Source: CAYUIS01 sp964444825 (GTDB lineage: Bacteria > Chloroflexota > Anaerolineae > B4-G1). From it: a stretch of DNA of 47,465 bases. Below the pieces are notes generated by a model, which ran no database searches, had not been told where the DNA came from, and was given only the letters and a program-made list of their open reading frames with translations. Shown piece by piece: positions 30,338 through 38,863 of the stretch. A program made the translations under genes and the position numbers. The first letter of the stretch is position 1, and the number at the start of each line of letters is the position of its first letter. The stretch spans positions 1 through 47,465 of the forward strand of contig CAYUIS010000021.1 of the NCBI GenBank assembly GCA_964444825.1, in the 5' to 3' direction.

Positions 30338-32616
30338 TGCACGCCCTCTCCTTGAGACATCACTGTCATCAGAGGAATCATATCATCAGGCAGTCGTTCC
30401 CCCACCTCATTGTACGCCGGAAGACGCGCCGCTGTTGCCTGGTCGTACATGCCGACCCACAACCGTACATGATCATCCCCAGACCCCTCCACAGACAGAG
30501 AAAAAACGTGCTGATCCAGTACAATGTCACCGGGCAGCCACCACGAGGTCGGATACGCACCGTCGCGCGGCGGACCATCGTGCTGCCCCAACAAGACGCC
30601 GTCTTTGTCGACCCCGTGCACAAAGACGGAATAGTCCGCCAACGGGGCCTGCTCGGCCTGCCAGTGCAGAGTCAGCTCCAATCGTCTTTCTCTGGCATCC
30701 TGCCCCTGGACCAGGTCGTAACCCAACAACCGAATCGTCTCACCAAGACGATAGTCGGTGTCACAGGTAGGCGCAGACGATGTGGAGACAGTCCGCATCC
30801 GCCATGGCCCTAGAACGACCATATCGCTGCTATGGTCCATCAGCCCCAGCCGCGTCCCTTCACTGTCCGCCAATCCGATGCGTATCCAATACAAGCCAGG
30901 CGCCGGCGTCCACTCTGGGACAGGTAGATCAAACGCCTGCCGGACCGTGTCGCCCGCCTGCCAGAGGTCGCTGGGATAGAGCGTTCCACCCAACCAATAG
31001 CCATCTTCGGCCACCCGACTCGTCGGATCCTGTGGACCCAACTGAATCCACGTGCGATAGCGCTGGTCTGGGGTTGTTGGAGTGTTCCAGAACAGCGTCA
31101 GGCGCACGCCCTCACCAGGCACGAGATCCTCTTCATCCGCCTCATAACCAGCCAGTCGGATGCCCCCTCGAAATGCCAATCCAACAACGTCAGCCGTCCC
31201 TGGCATTCCGCCGGGCAGACGAGGCGAAGCATAGGCAGGGCGAAGATAGCGCCATGGAATCACGGCAGCTAGAACAAAGGCCAACCCGACGAGCAAGCCC
31301 AGACCCCAGCGTACCACCGACCATCGTGTCCACTGGGAGAGTCCCCAAGCGATCAACACGCCGGCAACAGGTAACGTGGCGAACAAAAGCCGCCCGATAG
31401 GCGCGCTGGTGTTGATCGTCCATTGCACCAGAGCCGCCAGGTTCAACAAGAACGCCAAACTCAGCAAGGCCAAACCACGCCTGGTCACTGGCGACGCTTC
31501 CCAAAAGCTCCCTCCGAGCGCCACCAACATGCCTGCCACTGCCACGAGGACCACCACCCCAGCAGCCACGTACATCCATGGCTCTAGCAGAATCGGCGCC
31601 CAGCCAAAGGCCGCCCAGTAGCCCCGCGCGATCATCAGCAACTCCTGCAGGCCAAAGTGGGTCAAGGGGTCTTTGATGGCAAAGTGCGGCTCCACACCCA
31701 AGGGATCGTGGTACAGTATGGAGTTGCGCACATACCACCAGCCACCAACTACAAATGCTGATCCGAGAAAGGCAGCGCCATCCATCAGTGTTTTGCCACG
31801 CCAGGAGAGACGCCGTCTATCTTGTTGCCAGGCAATTGCCAGCAGTCCCAAGGGCAATAGGAGCAGCCCGTTCTGCTTTGTCAGCATCCCCAATCCCACG
31901 AGCCCACCAAGCATCGCCCACCTATGCCAAGCTACACCGTCGCGCATACCGCGCAGAGCGCACACAAGAGAGAGAGCAAATAGCGTGTTCAGCAGATTAT
32001 CGTTGGTCACACCAGCCGAAACAGAGATGAACTTGGGATTCAGGGCCACGAACACCGCCGCTCCCAGGGCCTGAAACGATCGATCTGGCCACAACAGGCG
32101 GGATAACGCGTGGGCGCACAGCACCGTCACTGCCCCCAGACCCAGCGACACGACCCGCAGCAAGTATGTCGCTCGTACGGTGCCGCTTTTGACCAGTGTC
32201 TCCCCCGCTCGATGGGCATACAGGTTCTTGTTCCTGGGCGTGCGATCCGGTTCCGGCACCCATCCCACCTCCCAACTGGGGCTGGGCACCATCAAAGAAG
32301 GCATATCGCTCATGTCGATCCACGACACGAGCAGCCCAGCCAGGCCATGGTAGAGCGGTGGCGCATAGTACAGCGGTGGGTCGTGGTATTCAAGGGTCCA
32401 TGCCATATCTGACGCAGTCAGAGCCCTCCGCGACGGCACCACGCGGGGCGGCATCCTCTTGTGGGCTCCAACGTAGCGCACGAGGGAGAGATGAGACCAC
32501 TCGTCGGGCTGCTCGAAACTGGGTGTCACTGCTGCATAGGTGAGCCCCAAACCCACGAATGCCACCAACAGCAGCGCCAGCAGCCGTTGGTGGGTGGTAT
32601 CATCCATCACTCGCAT
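30322..32616 (-). CDS. GT-C (PMT/GT39-like) membrane glycosyltransferase, paralogue
   Basis: 764 aa. It shares the architecture of the 26902 protein: FEQPDEWSH acidic motif in the first loop, about 11 helices, PPLYHGLAGLL, TNDNLLN and GGWWYVRNSILYHDP. The C-terminus again carries two beta-sandwich repeats (RLAGYEADEEDLVPGEGV and LLGYDLVQGQDARE). ATG 32616 is chosen; ATG 32607 is the close alternative, and both overlap the end of the GT2 gene. A longer frame to 32667 would overlap more. It probably transfers a sugar from a polyprenyl-phosphate donor on the outer face of the membrane. Confidence 0.78.
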   Translation of the reverse strand: MRVMDDTTHQRLLALLLVAFVGLGLTYAAVTPSFEQPDEWSHLSLVRYVGAHKRMPPRVVPSRRALTASDMAWTLEYHDPPLYYAPPLYHGLAGLLVSWIDMSDMPSLMVPSPSWEVGWVPEPDRTPRNKNLYAHRAGETLVKSGTVRATYLLRVVSLGLGAVTVLCAHALSRLLWPDRSFQALGAAVFVALNPKFISVSAGVTNDNLLNTLFALSLVCALRGMRDGVAWHRWAMLGGLVGLGMLTKQNGLLLLPLGLLAIAWQQDRRRLSWRGKTLMDGAAFLGSAFVVGGWWYVRNSILYHDPLGVEPHFAIKDPLTHFGLQELLMIARGYWAAFGWAPILLEPWMYVAAGVVVLVAVAGMLVALGGSFWEASPVTRRGLALLSLAFLLNLAALVQWTINTSAPIGRLLFATLPVAGVLIAWGLSQWTRWSVVRWGLGLLVGLAFVLAAVIPWRYLRPAYASPRLPGGMPGTADVVGLAFRGGIRLAGYEADEEDLVPGEGVRLTLFWNTPTTPDQRYRTWIQLGPQDPTSRVAEDGYWLGGTLYPSDLWQAGDTVRQAFDLPVPEWTPAPGLYWIRIGLADSEGTRLGLMDHSSDMVVLGPWRMRTVSTSSAPTCDTDYRLGETIRLLGYDLVQGQDARERRLELTLHWQAEQAPLADYSVFVHGVDKDGVLLGQHDGPPRDGAYPTSWWLPGDIVLDQHVFSLSVEGSGDDHVRLWVGMYDQATAARLPAYNEVGERLPDDMIPLMTVMSQGEGVQCRSD

Positions 32617-33565
32617 CCATCCTGTTGTATCGCAGTCCTGAGCAAAGCACCTGTCGGTATGCGTCAATCCGGCCGGCCCGCATAGGACGCCGGTGGCCTA
32701 TCAACCACTTGGCTCCCTCGATCCCTAACTGCCAGGCATAGCTAGCCAGGAGAAACCAGCGCAGTGTTTCCGCTACGATGGGGCCGTGGAACTTGTAAAA
32801 GTACCGCACCTTGCTGGACTGGAAGTGAATGTGGCGGACAGGCAAGACCTGTTCACTGCTCTTGCCCTCATAATGGACAATTTGGGCAGTGGGCAGATAG
32901 ACGACGCGCCAACCCGCCTCACGGAATCTGCGGCACCAGTCTAGCTCCTCCGAATACATAAAATACCCATCGTCCATCAGTCCCACTTGCTCAATTGCCT
33001 CCCGGCGGGCCATCAGCGCGGCTCCCTTCACCCAGTCCACATCCAGCGTAACATCGTCCGGCTGATCGAGCACATAGTACCTCTCTAGCAGGCGGCGCGG
33101 GGCACAGGGTTGCAGCCACGTAGACTCGAAAAAGGCCGTCGCCAGCGTGGGAAAGCGGCGCCGGGAGGATTGCACGGAGCCGTCGTCGTTCAGCAGTTGT
33201 GGACCAACCACTCCCACCTGGGGATGAGTATCGGCGAACACCACCATCGTCGCCAGTGCATCGCCCACTGTCTCGGTATCCGAGTTCAGAAGCAGGACAT
33301 AGCGGCCCTGGGCGATAGCGATTCCCTGGTTATTTGCAGCCGGGAAACCCCGATTGTCAGGGTTGTCGATACAGTGCACGTGGGGAAACTCGTTCCGCAC
33401 CATCTCGACGCTGCCGTCGGTGGAGGCGTTGTCAACAACGGTGACCTCAAGCGTCAGGCCACGAGCACCGAATACCGAGTGCAGGCAGCGCCGAAGCAGG
33501 TCACGTACATTCCAACTGACAATGATGACAGATAGGTCAACCGTCTTGCTGGACATATCGGGCAT
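32600..33565 (-). CDS. Glycosyltransferase, GT2 family (rhamnosyltransferase-like)
   Basis: 321 aa GT-A enzyme. The N-terminal strand is LSVIIVSWNVRDLLRRCL, followed by the VVDNASTDGS loop, the donor metal motif NSDTE in LLLNSDTETVGD and the YFMYSEELDWCRRFREAGW block that supplies the ED-W motif. This sequence type is close to WbbL-like rhamnosyltransferases, which fits a GDP-deoxyhexose operon, but the sugar is inferred. The start ATG overlaps the polyprenyl-synthase stop as TGATG, so it is translationally coupled. The C-terminal 60 residues include an amphipathic, membrane-associating stretch. Confidence 0.88.
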   Translation of the reverse strand: MPDMSSKTVDLSVIIVSWNVRDLLRRCLHSVFGARGLTLEVTVVDNASTDGSVEMVRNEFPHVHCIDNPDNRGFPAANNQGIAIAQGRYVLLLNSDTETVGDALATMVVFADTHPQVGVVGPQLLNDDGSVQSSRRRFPTLATAFFESTWLQPCAPRRLLERYYVLDQPDDVTLDVDWVKGAALMARREAIEQVGLMDDGYFMYSEELDWCRRFREAGWRVVYLPTAQIVHYEGKSSEQVLPVRHIHFQSSKVRYFYKFHGPIVAETLRWFLLASYAWQLGIEGAKWLIGHRRPMRAGRIDAYRQVLCSGLRYNRMDASDG

Positions 33566-34536
33566 CAGAAGCGGCGGCGTACGGTAAAATCGACCAGCTC
33601 CAAGAATGCCGTCTTGTAGGGCGAATCCGGGAATTCACTCAGTGCCTGTTTAGCCTGGTTCGCGTGCCCACGCGCCACCTCCAACGCCCGCTCAATGGCT
33701 GGAGATTCCGCCACGGCCTGCACCGCCTCGCAAACCAGATCTTGGGAGAGTGTGCCCGCTAGTGCTTGACGTACTCCGGCCTGATTCGGTCCCGCCTCCT
33801 CCTCAAGGAAGAACAGCAACGGAAGCGTGATTAGCCCCTGGCGCAGATCACTTCCCACCGGCTTGCCCAGCCTCTCTTCATCCGCCACATAGTCCAAAAC
33901 GTCGTCCACGACCTGGAAGGCCAAACCCAACTGCTCTCCAAAGGCCCGCAATGCCTCCACCATCGTCTGCCCGACGCCCGCCAATATGGCTCCGGCTTCG
34001 GTAGACATTGCGATAAGCGAAGCTGTCTTGGCATAGATGCGGAGTTCATACTCCTGATGCGTGGGCTGTCCGTCCCGTCCGTCAAACATCTGCTGGATCT
34101 CGCCGTTGCAGATGATCATCAGGGTCTCGGAGAAACGTTGCATCAGTCGGACATTATCCGCCCTTGAGGCCAGGTATGCGGCGTAGGCAAAGACATAGTC
34201 ACCTGTGAGGACAGTAGCGTTCGGCGACCAATGGGAGTTCAACGTCTCGGTCCCCCTGCGCATCAACGCTCCATCAATCAGGTCATCGTGGACCAGGGTC
34301 GCCGTGTGCAGCATCTCTACTGCGGCGGCCGCATAGATCGCCTGATCCAAGTCCGCTCCGCACATGTTGGCAGACAACAATACCAACGCCGGGCGCAGCC
34401 GCTTTCCCCCTCCATCCACCAAATGCTCTATGGCCAGACCTATGGCCTCGTGTTGGCCAGGGTAGTGCTCGCGCAGCAGCGCCTCCACGCGCTCTAGGTC
34501 ATCACGAATCAGGCTAAGAAAAGATAACTCCGTCAA
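33565..34536 (-). CDS. Polyprenyl (trans-isoprenyl) diphosphate synthase
   Basis: 323 aa. Both aspartate-rich motifs are present: DDLID (84-88, D84/D85/D88) in ATLVHDDLIDGA and DDVLD (211-215) in FQVVDDVLD. GKRLRPALV (about 44-52) is the substrate-binding GKR motif. It should add isopentenyl diphosphate units to make a polyprenyl chain, perhaps for quinone side chains or a glycan carrier. The frame can start at ATG 34578 inside tatD, but TTG 34536 is preferred because GAGGG lies eight bases upstream and it avoids the overlap. It sits between tatD and GT2. Confidence 0.88.
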   Translation of the reverse strand: MTELSFLSLIRDDLERVEALLREHYPGQHEAIGLAIEHLVDGGGKRLRPALVLLSANMCGADLDQAIYAAAAVEMLHTATLVHDDLIDGALMRRGTETLNSHWSPNATVLTGDYVFAYAAYLASRADNVRLMQRFSETLMIICNGEIQQMFDGRDGQPTHQEYELRIYAKTASLIAMSTEAGAILAGVGQTMVEALRAFGEQLGLAFQVVDDVLDYVADEERLGKPVGSDLRQGLITLPLLFFLEEEAGPNQAGVRQALAGTLSQDLVCEAVQAVAESPAIERALEVARGHANQAKQALSEFPDSPYKTAFLELVDFTVRRRF

Positions 34537-34549
34537 GTCTATCCCTCGG

Positions 34550-35311
34550 TCAGAGAATACCAAACAGACGGCGGGCATTATCCGCCGTCGAGTGTGCCAC
34601 CGTCCCTGCGGGCATTCCCCGCTCCCGGGCCACAGCCTCGACGACGTATCGTACGTAGGCTGGCTCGTTGCGCCGCCCCCGGTAGGGCTCAGGGGTCAAA
34701 TAGGGACAATCAGTCTCCACCAACAGCCGCTCAAGCGGCGCCCCTGCTGCCACCTTCCGCAGAGCTTGGGCCTTTGGGAACGTCACCGGCCCCGAGATCC
34801 CGACCCAGAAACCGAGAGCCAACACCTCATCAAGTCGTGTGAGCCCCGCCGAGTAAGAGTGCAGGACGCCGGTCCCCCCCCACCCCTGAAGCGCGGCAAT
34901 CACGTCGTCGTGAGCATCCCGGCTGTGAATCACCACCGGCAGCCCTAGATCCGCTGCCAGGGCTAGTTGATCGGAAAAGGCCTTTCGTTGCACCGGGCGC
35001 GGTGACAAGTCTCGATAATAGTCTAATCCAATCTCGCCCACCGCGACGACCTTCGGGTGGCGGGCCAGTGTCCGCAGCTCGTCCAACACCCCCGATGTGA
35101 GCGTCTTTGCACTGTGAGGATGCACCCCGACGGTGGCATAGATGAACTCGTAGCTCTCCGCCAGTTCTATCGACGCCCGACTGGAGTCGAGATCGGTACC
35201 GATGTTGACAACAGCAACCAGGCCCGTCTCTCGCGCCCGTTGGATGACCGACTCCCGATCGTCGTCAAACCGACGGAAATCCAGGTGGGCGTGGGAGTCA
35301 ATCAAATGCAT
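34550..35311 (-). CDS. TatD-family metal-dependent hydrolase
   Basis: 253 aa TIM-barrel hydrolase of the TatD DNase family. Metal ligands are H7 and H9 in IDSHAHL, the glutamate in GEIGLDYY, a histidine in VVIHSRDAHDD and the aspartate in VETDCPYLTP. The usual HCFSG segment reads HSYSAG. Members are Mg2+-dependent exonucleases/DNases. It starts 3 nt after the phosphohexomutase stop. Its presence in a glycan operon looks like genetic packing and not a pathway role. Confidence 0.92.
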   Translation of the reverse strand: MHLIDSHAHLDFRRFDDDRESVIQRARETGLVAVVNIGTDLDSSRASIELAESYEFIYATVGVHPHSAKTLTSGVLDELRTLARHPKVVAVGEIGLDYYRDLSPRPVQRKAFSDQLALAADLGLPVVIHSRDAHDDVIAALQGWGGTGVLHSYSAGLTRLDEVLALGFWVGISGPVTFPKAQALRKVAAGAPLERLLVETDCPYLTPEPYRGRRNEPAYVRYVVEAVARERGMPAGTVAHSTADNARRLFGIL

Positions 35312-35314
35312 TGC

Positions 35315-36736
35315 TTACGCTAACCCTGCGAGTTCCAATCCTTCGTCCAACAGCGGCTTGACCTTGCTCTCGTTTGTCGTCTCGCAGTAGACCCGGATGA
35401 TAGGTTCAGTTCCGGAGAAACGGATCAGCAGCCATCCCCCGTCTTCCAGCACGTACTTGTAGCCGTCCAGAGTGACAATGTCGGTGACCCGCAGGCCAGC
35501 TAGGGTCTCCGGTTGGGCCGCGTCCAACCGTGCCTTTGCCTCCGGTCGCTTGTCCGACGGAAAACGGGTGTCCACCCGATCATAGTAGTAGGATGCCCCC
35601 AGCTTTTCGTAGAGGTGAACGATCAACTGCGAAGGACTCATCCCGGTACGCACCATCAGGTCCAGAAAGTACAGATTGCCCAGGATGCCATCTCGTTCCG
35701 GAACGCTCCCTCTGAAGGCAAATCCGCCACTTTCCTCCCCACCGATCATCGCATCGGTCTCCAGCATCTTGGGGCCCACGAATTTGAAACCCACACCGGT
35801 CGCATAAACTGGCACATCATACATCTGCCCTAGCTTGTCCAGCATCGAGGTGGTCGATATGGTCTTGACGATGGCCCCGCGCTCCCCGCGCACCTCCAGC
35901 AGATAATAGGCCAGGAGAGCATAAACCTGCAGTTGGTTGATAAAGACGCCGTTCTCATCGCCGATGCCCATCCGGTCGGCATCGCCATCCATAATCAAGC
36001 ATACGTCGGCCCCCATCTCCACCGTCTTTTGCAGCCCGACGTCAACGTTTGGCGGAATCGGCTCAGGGCGCGTCATCTCCGGGAAGAGGGGATTGCGTTG
36101 GTTGTGGATCTCGGTGACCCGCGTCTTGCCGCCCTCAAGAATACGGGGGAACCATCCGATGCCGTTACCCCACATCGGCTCGACCACGATGTCAAGTCCA
36201 GCGCTCTTGAGCGGCTCGATCTCCACCAACTTGCCAATATGCGCCAGGTAGGCTGTGGCAGGATCCCAGACCTTGACCCTGTCCTTTCCCTGGGCCTCCT
36301 CCATTGGGAGCCGCTCGACCTGGTCGATGGATGGAATGAGCGCCTCGATCTCCCCCAGTCCTGCTGGCGAGACGGCCGCACCATGCTCGTCACGCACCTT
36401 GAGACCACAGTCCCAGGGTGGATTATGACTGGCCGTGATATTGATGCCACCGACAGCGCCGCGCTCCACAATCGAATAAGAGATCACCGGAGTAGGCGTG
36501 GAAGTATCGGTCAGCCACACGTGAAAGCCATTGCCCACCATCACCTCGGCCGCCGCCGCTGCAAAGTGCTCGGCGGCAAAACGCTTGTCGTAGCCGATCA
36601 CCACGTCAGCGCCCTCGTCGTGGTGTTCGATCAGATAGCTGGCAAAACCCTGTGCACACCTTCGCACGTTGTCAAAGGTATAGTCCTCAGCAATTCGTCC
36701 CCGCCAGCCATCGGTGCCAAAATGAATGTCAGTCAA
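35315..36736 (-). CDS. Phosphoglucomutase/phosphomannomutase family (alpha-D-phosphohexomutase)
   Basis: 473 aa. The phosphoserine loop TASHNPP (S103), the Mg2+ loop MDGDADR (D250, D252, D254), the sugar-specificity loop GGEESGGF and the phosphate-binding RFSGTEPIIR are all intact. It interconverts hexose 1- and 6-phosphates; a role in supplying mannose-1-phosphate for GDP-mannose would suit the operon, but specificity cannot be read. It begins at a TTG at 36736, supported by AGGAGGGAAGG upstream, 18 nt after gmd. The next gene tatD starts 3 nt after its stop. Confidence 0.92.
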   Translation of the reverse strand: MTDIHFGTDGWRGRIAEDYTFDNVRRCAQGFASYLIEHHDEGADVVIGYDKRFAAEHFAAAAAEVMVGNGFHVWLTDTSTPTPVISYSIVERGAVGGINITASHNPPWDCGLKVRDEHGAAVSPAGLGEIEALIPSIDQVERLPMEEAQGKDRVKVWDPATAYLAHIGKLVEIEPLKSAGLDIVVEPMWGNGIGWFPRILEGGKTRVTEIHNQRNPLFPEMTRPEPIPPNVDVGLQKTVEMGADVCLIMDGDADRMGIGDENGVFINQLQVYALLAYYLLEVRGERGAIVKTISTTSMLDKLGQMYDVPVYATGVGFKFVGPKMLETDAMIGGEESGGFAFRGSVPERDGILGNLYFLDLMVRTGMSPSQLIVHLYEKLGASYYYDRVDTRFPSDKRPEAKARLDAAQPETLAGLRVTDIVTLDGYKYVLEDGGWLLIRFSGTEPIIRVYCETTNESKVKPLLDEGLELAGLA

Positions 36737-36754
36737 AGTGTCCTTCCCTCCTGG

Positions 36755-37729
36755 TTACTCCAATCCGTGCTCATCCTTTAGCAGTTCGATGTCGCTATCT
36801 ACCATCATCTGCACCAACTGCTGGAAAGGAACCTTCGGTTCCCAGCCCAGAACTCTGTTGGCCTTGCCATAGTCCCCGACCAACAGATCGACCTCGGCAG
36901 GGCGCATAAAGCGAGGGTCCTGTTTGACGTACTCCTGCCAGTCCAGATCCAGGTACCCAAAAGCCTCCTCGCACATCTCACGGATCGAATGGGTTTCCCC
37001 TGTGGCAACGACATAGTTGTCGGGCGTGGGCTGCTGAAGCATCAGCCACATCGCCTCCACATAGTCGCCAGCGAAGCCAATGTCCCGGCAGGACTCTAGG
37101 TTGCCCAGACGGAGCTCGTCGGCCAGGCCCAGCTTGATCAGTGCCACTCCATGGGTGATCTTGCGCATCACAAATTCCAGGCCCCGGCGAGGGCTGGTGT
37201 GATTAAAGAGAATCCCAGAGGTGGCGTGCAAACCATAGGATTCCCGGTAGTTGATGGTGATCCAGTGACCATAGACCTTGGCCACACCGTAAGGGCTGCG
37301 GGGATACAGAGGCGTCATCTCCGTCTGTGGCACCTCGCGCACCTTGCCGAACATCTCCGACGAACTCGCCTGGTAGAACCGGATACTCTCGTCCACCGTC
37401 CGGACCGCCTCCAGCGCCCTCGTCACGCCCAAGGCGGTCACCTCGCCGGTAAAGACCGGTTGTTCCCAGGAAGCGGGAACGAACGATTGAGCTGCCAGGT
37501 TATAGAATTCCTCCGGTTTGTGCTCCCGCAAGATGTTGATCAGTGACCCCTGATCCAGCAAGTCGCCCGAGACGAGCGTGACCCGCTCCTGGATGTGCTG
37601 GATACGAGAAAAGTTGACCGTGCTGCTGCGACGCACCATCCCGATGACGTCGTACTCCTTCTCCAGCAAGAAATCGGCCAAGTAGGATCCATCCTGACCC
37701 GTGATACCTGTGATCAGCGCTATAGGCAT
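36755..37729 (-). CDS. gmd: GDP-mannose 4,6-dehydratase
   Basis: 324 aa NADP-dependent SDR enzyme converting GDP-D-mannose to GDP-4-keto-6-deoxy-D-mannose in the cytoplasm. It has the dinucleotide loop GITGQDG (8-14), the SSSEMFG segment (122-128), catalytic Y147 and K151 (YGVAK), and the GMD-specific NHTSPRRG and GNLESCRDIG blocks. ATG 37729 is preferred with GGAGG nine bases before it; a TTG two codons upstream is the alternative. It is 40 nt downstream of the reductase gene, which would use its product. Confidence 0.95.
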   Translation of the reverse strand: MPIALITGITGQDGSYLADFLLEKEYDVIGMVRRSSTVNFSRIQHIQERVTLVSGDLLDQGSLINILREHKPEEFYNLAAQSFVPASWEQPVFTGEVTALGVTRALEAVRTVDESIRFYQASSSEMFGKVREVPQTEMTPLYPRSPYGVAKVYGHWITINYRESYGLHATSGILFNHTSPRRGLEFVMRKITHGVALIKLGLADELRLGNLESCRDIGFAGDYVEAMWLMLQQPTPDNYVVATGETHSIREMCEEAFGYLDLDWQEYVKQDPRFMRPAEVDLLVGDYGKANRVLGWEPKVPFQQLVQMMVDSDIELLKDEHGLE

Positions 37730-37769
37730 AAGCAATACCTCCTGAGAAGCTCAAAAGTAAACAAGCCAG

Positions 37770-38723
37770 CTAATGGCTCACTTGTCCTCGCCAGTATTCC
37801 AGCACATCGTGAAGTGTCTGCTCGAACGGAATCTGAGGCTCCCACGCCGTCAATTGGTGGAATTTCGCGGCGCTGCCATAGACCACGGGCACATCCACAG
37901 GCCGGTACCGATCTGGGTCTCTCTCGACACGTATCTCTGCCTGAGAATAGCTCAACAAGGTATCCAGCAGGCTCTGTATCGACTGGGATCGCCCCGTCGC
38001 CAAGTTATACACCTCCCCTGGCTCGCCCTGCGTCACCGCCAGGTGGTAGGCCCTCACAATGTCCCGAACATCGCTAAAGTCGCGGGCAGCAGCCAGGTTG
38101 CCAACCTTCATCACGGCCTCCTGCAAGCCAGCCTCGATACGGGCGATCTGGCTGGCAAAGGCAGAAGCGACAAAGCGGGGGGATTGTCCCGGGCCCGTGT
38201 GGTTGAACGGACGCACACGCACGGCGAGCACGCCGTACGCCTGGTGATACTGGAACCCCAAAAAATCCTGGGTGACCTTGCTCACCGCATACGGGTTATT
38301 GGGCCGCAGAGGGCTATCCTCCGTCTGGGGCAACTCATCCGGCTTGGGCGCACCATACTCCTCGTTCGACCCGACCACGAGCACCCGCGTCTTTCGTTCA
38401 GACCGTCGCACCGCCTCCAGTATGTTCAGTTGCGCCCGGATGTTGTTCTCCAACGTGTCCCAGGGGTCCGCAAAGGACGTTGGGACGAATGACTGGGCAG
38501 CCAAATGAAACACATAGTCAGGCTGCACCTCGTCTATCAATGCCTGCACCACCTCTGGGTCCCGCAAGTCCGTGTGTCTGAGACGGAAGCACGGTTCCGA
38601 GGGCTGAGCCTCGACTAGATCGGGATATACCGTACCCATCAGCTCCCAATCGGTCTGTGACAAAAGGTAGGCACACAAGTGCTTCCCGACGAATCCTCCT
38701 GCTCCGGTGATCAATGCTCGCAC
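37770..38723 (-). CDS. rmd: GDP-4-keto-6-deoxy-D-mannose reductase, RMD-like
   Basis: 317 aa SDR protein with NAD(P)-binding loop GAGGFVG (7-13), S119 in VGSNEEYG, and Y145/K149 in YAVSK. RPFNHTGPGQ and LAAARDFSDVRD are typical of RMD-type reductases. Next to gmd, the most likely reaction is reduction of the 4-keto group to give GDP-D-rhamnose; GDP-6-deoxy-talose is possible and the two cannot be separated by eye. It starts at a GTG (38723) with GGAGG upstream. It is the first gene of the minus-strand operon and lies downstream of a near-consensus promoter. Confidence 0.85.
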   Translation of the reverse strand: MRALITGAGGFVGKHLCAYLLSQTDWELMGTVYPDLVEAQPSEPCFRLRHTDLRDPEVVQALIDEVQPDYVFHLAAQSFVPTSFADPWDTLENNIRAQLNILEAVRRSERKTRVLVVGSNEEYGAPKPDELPQTEDSPLRPNNPYAVSKVTQDFLGFQYHQAYGVLAVRVRPFNHTGPGQSPRFVASAFASQIARIEAGLQEAVMKVGNLAAARDFSDVRDIVRAYHLAVTQGEPGEVYNLATGRSQSIQSLLDTLLSYSQAEIRVERDPDRYRPVDVPVVYGSAAKFHQLTAWEPQIPFEQTLHDVLEYWRGQVSH

Positions 38724-38775
38724 CGAGGTTCTATCCCTCCAGTTATCAATATGTCGCCGCTTATCTAGCGGGCAG

Positions 38776-38804
38776 ATTATACCGCACTTTCCCCTCCATG
38801 TAAA
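38776..38804 (-). promoter_or_regulatory. Near-consensus promoter of the rmd-gmd glycan operon
   Basis: On the minus strand TTTACA (38804-38799), a 17-nt spacer and a perfect TATAAT (38781-38776). The start of transcription should be near 38769, giving a leader of about 45 nt with a GGAGG before the GTG at 38723. Close gene spacing downstream suggests this promoter drives most of the 14-kb cluster. Confidence 0.75.
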
Positions 38805-38826
38805 ACCTACCTAAAAAACGCGATGC

Positions 38827-38855
38827 TTGCCCATCCCACTACATCGGGGTACAAT
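38827..38855 (+). promoter_or_regulatory. Promoter of the response-regulator gene, probably leaderless
   Basis: TTGCCC (38827-38832), a 17-nt spacer and TACAAT (38850-38855). Eight bases separate the -10 from the ATG at 38864, so the transcript should start one or two bases before it. No SD is present between the -10 and the start codon. Confidence 0.65.
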
Positions 38856-38863
38856 CAATTTCG

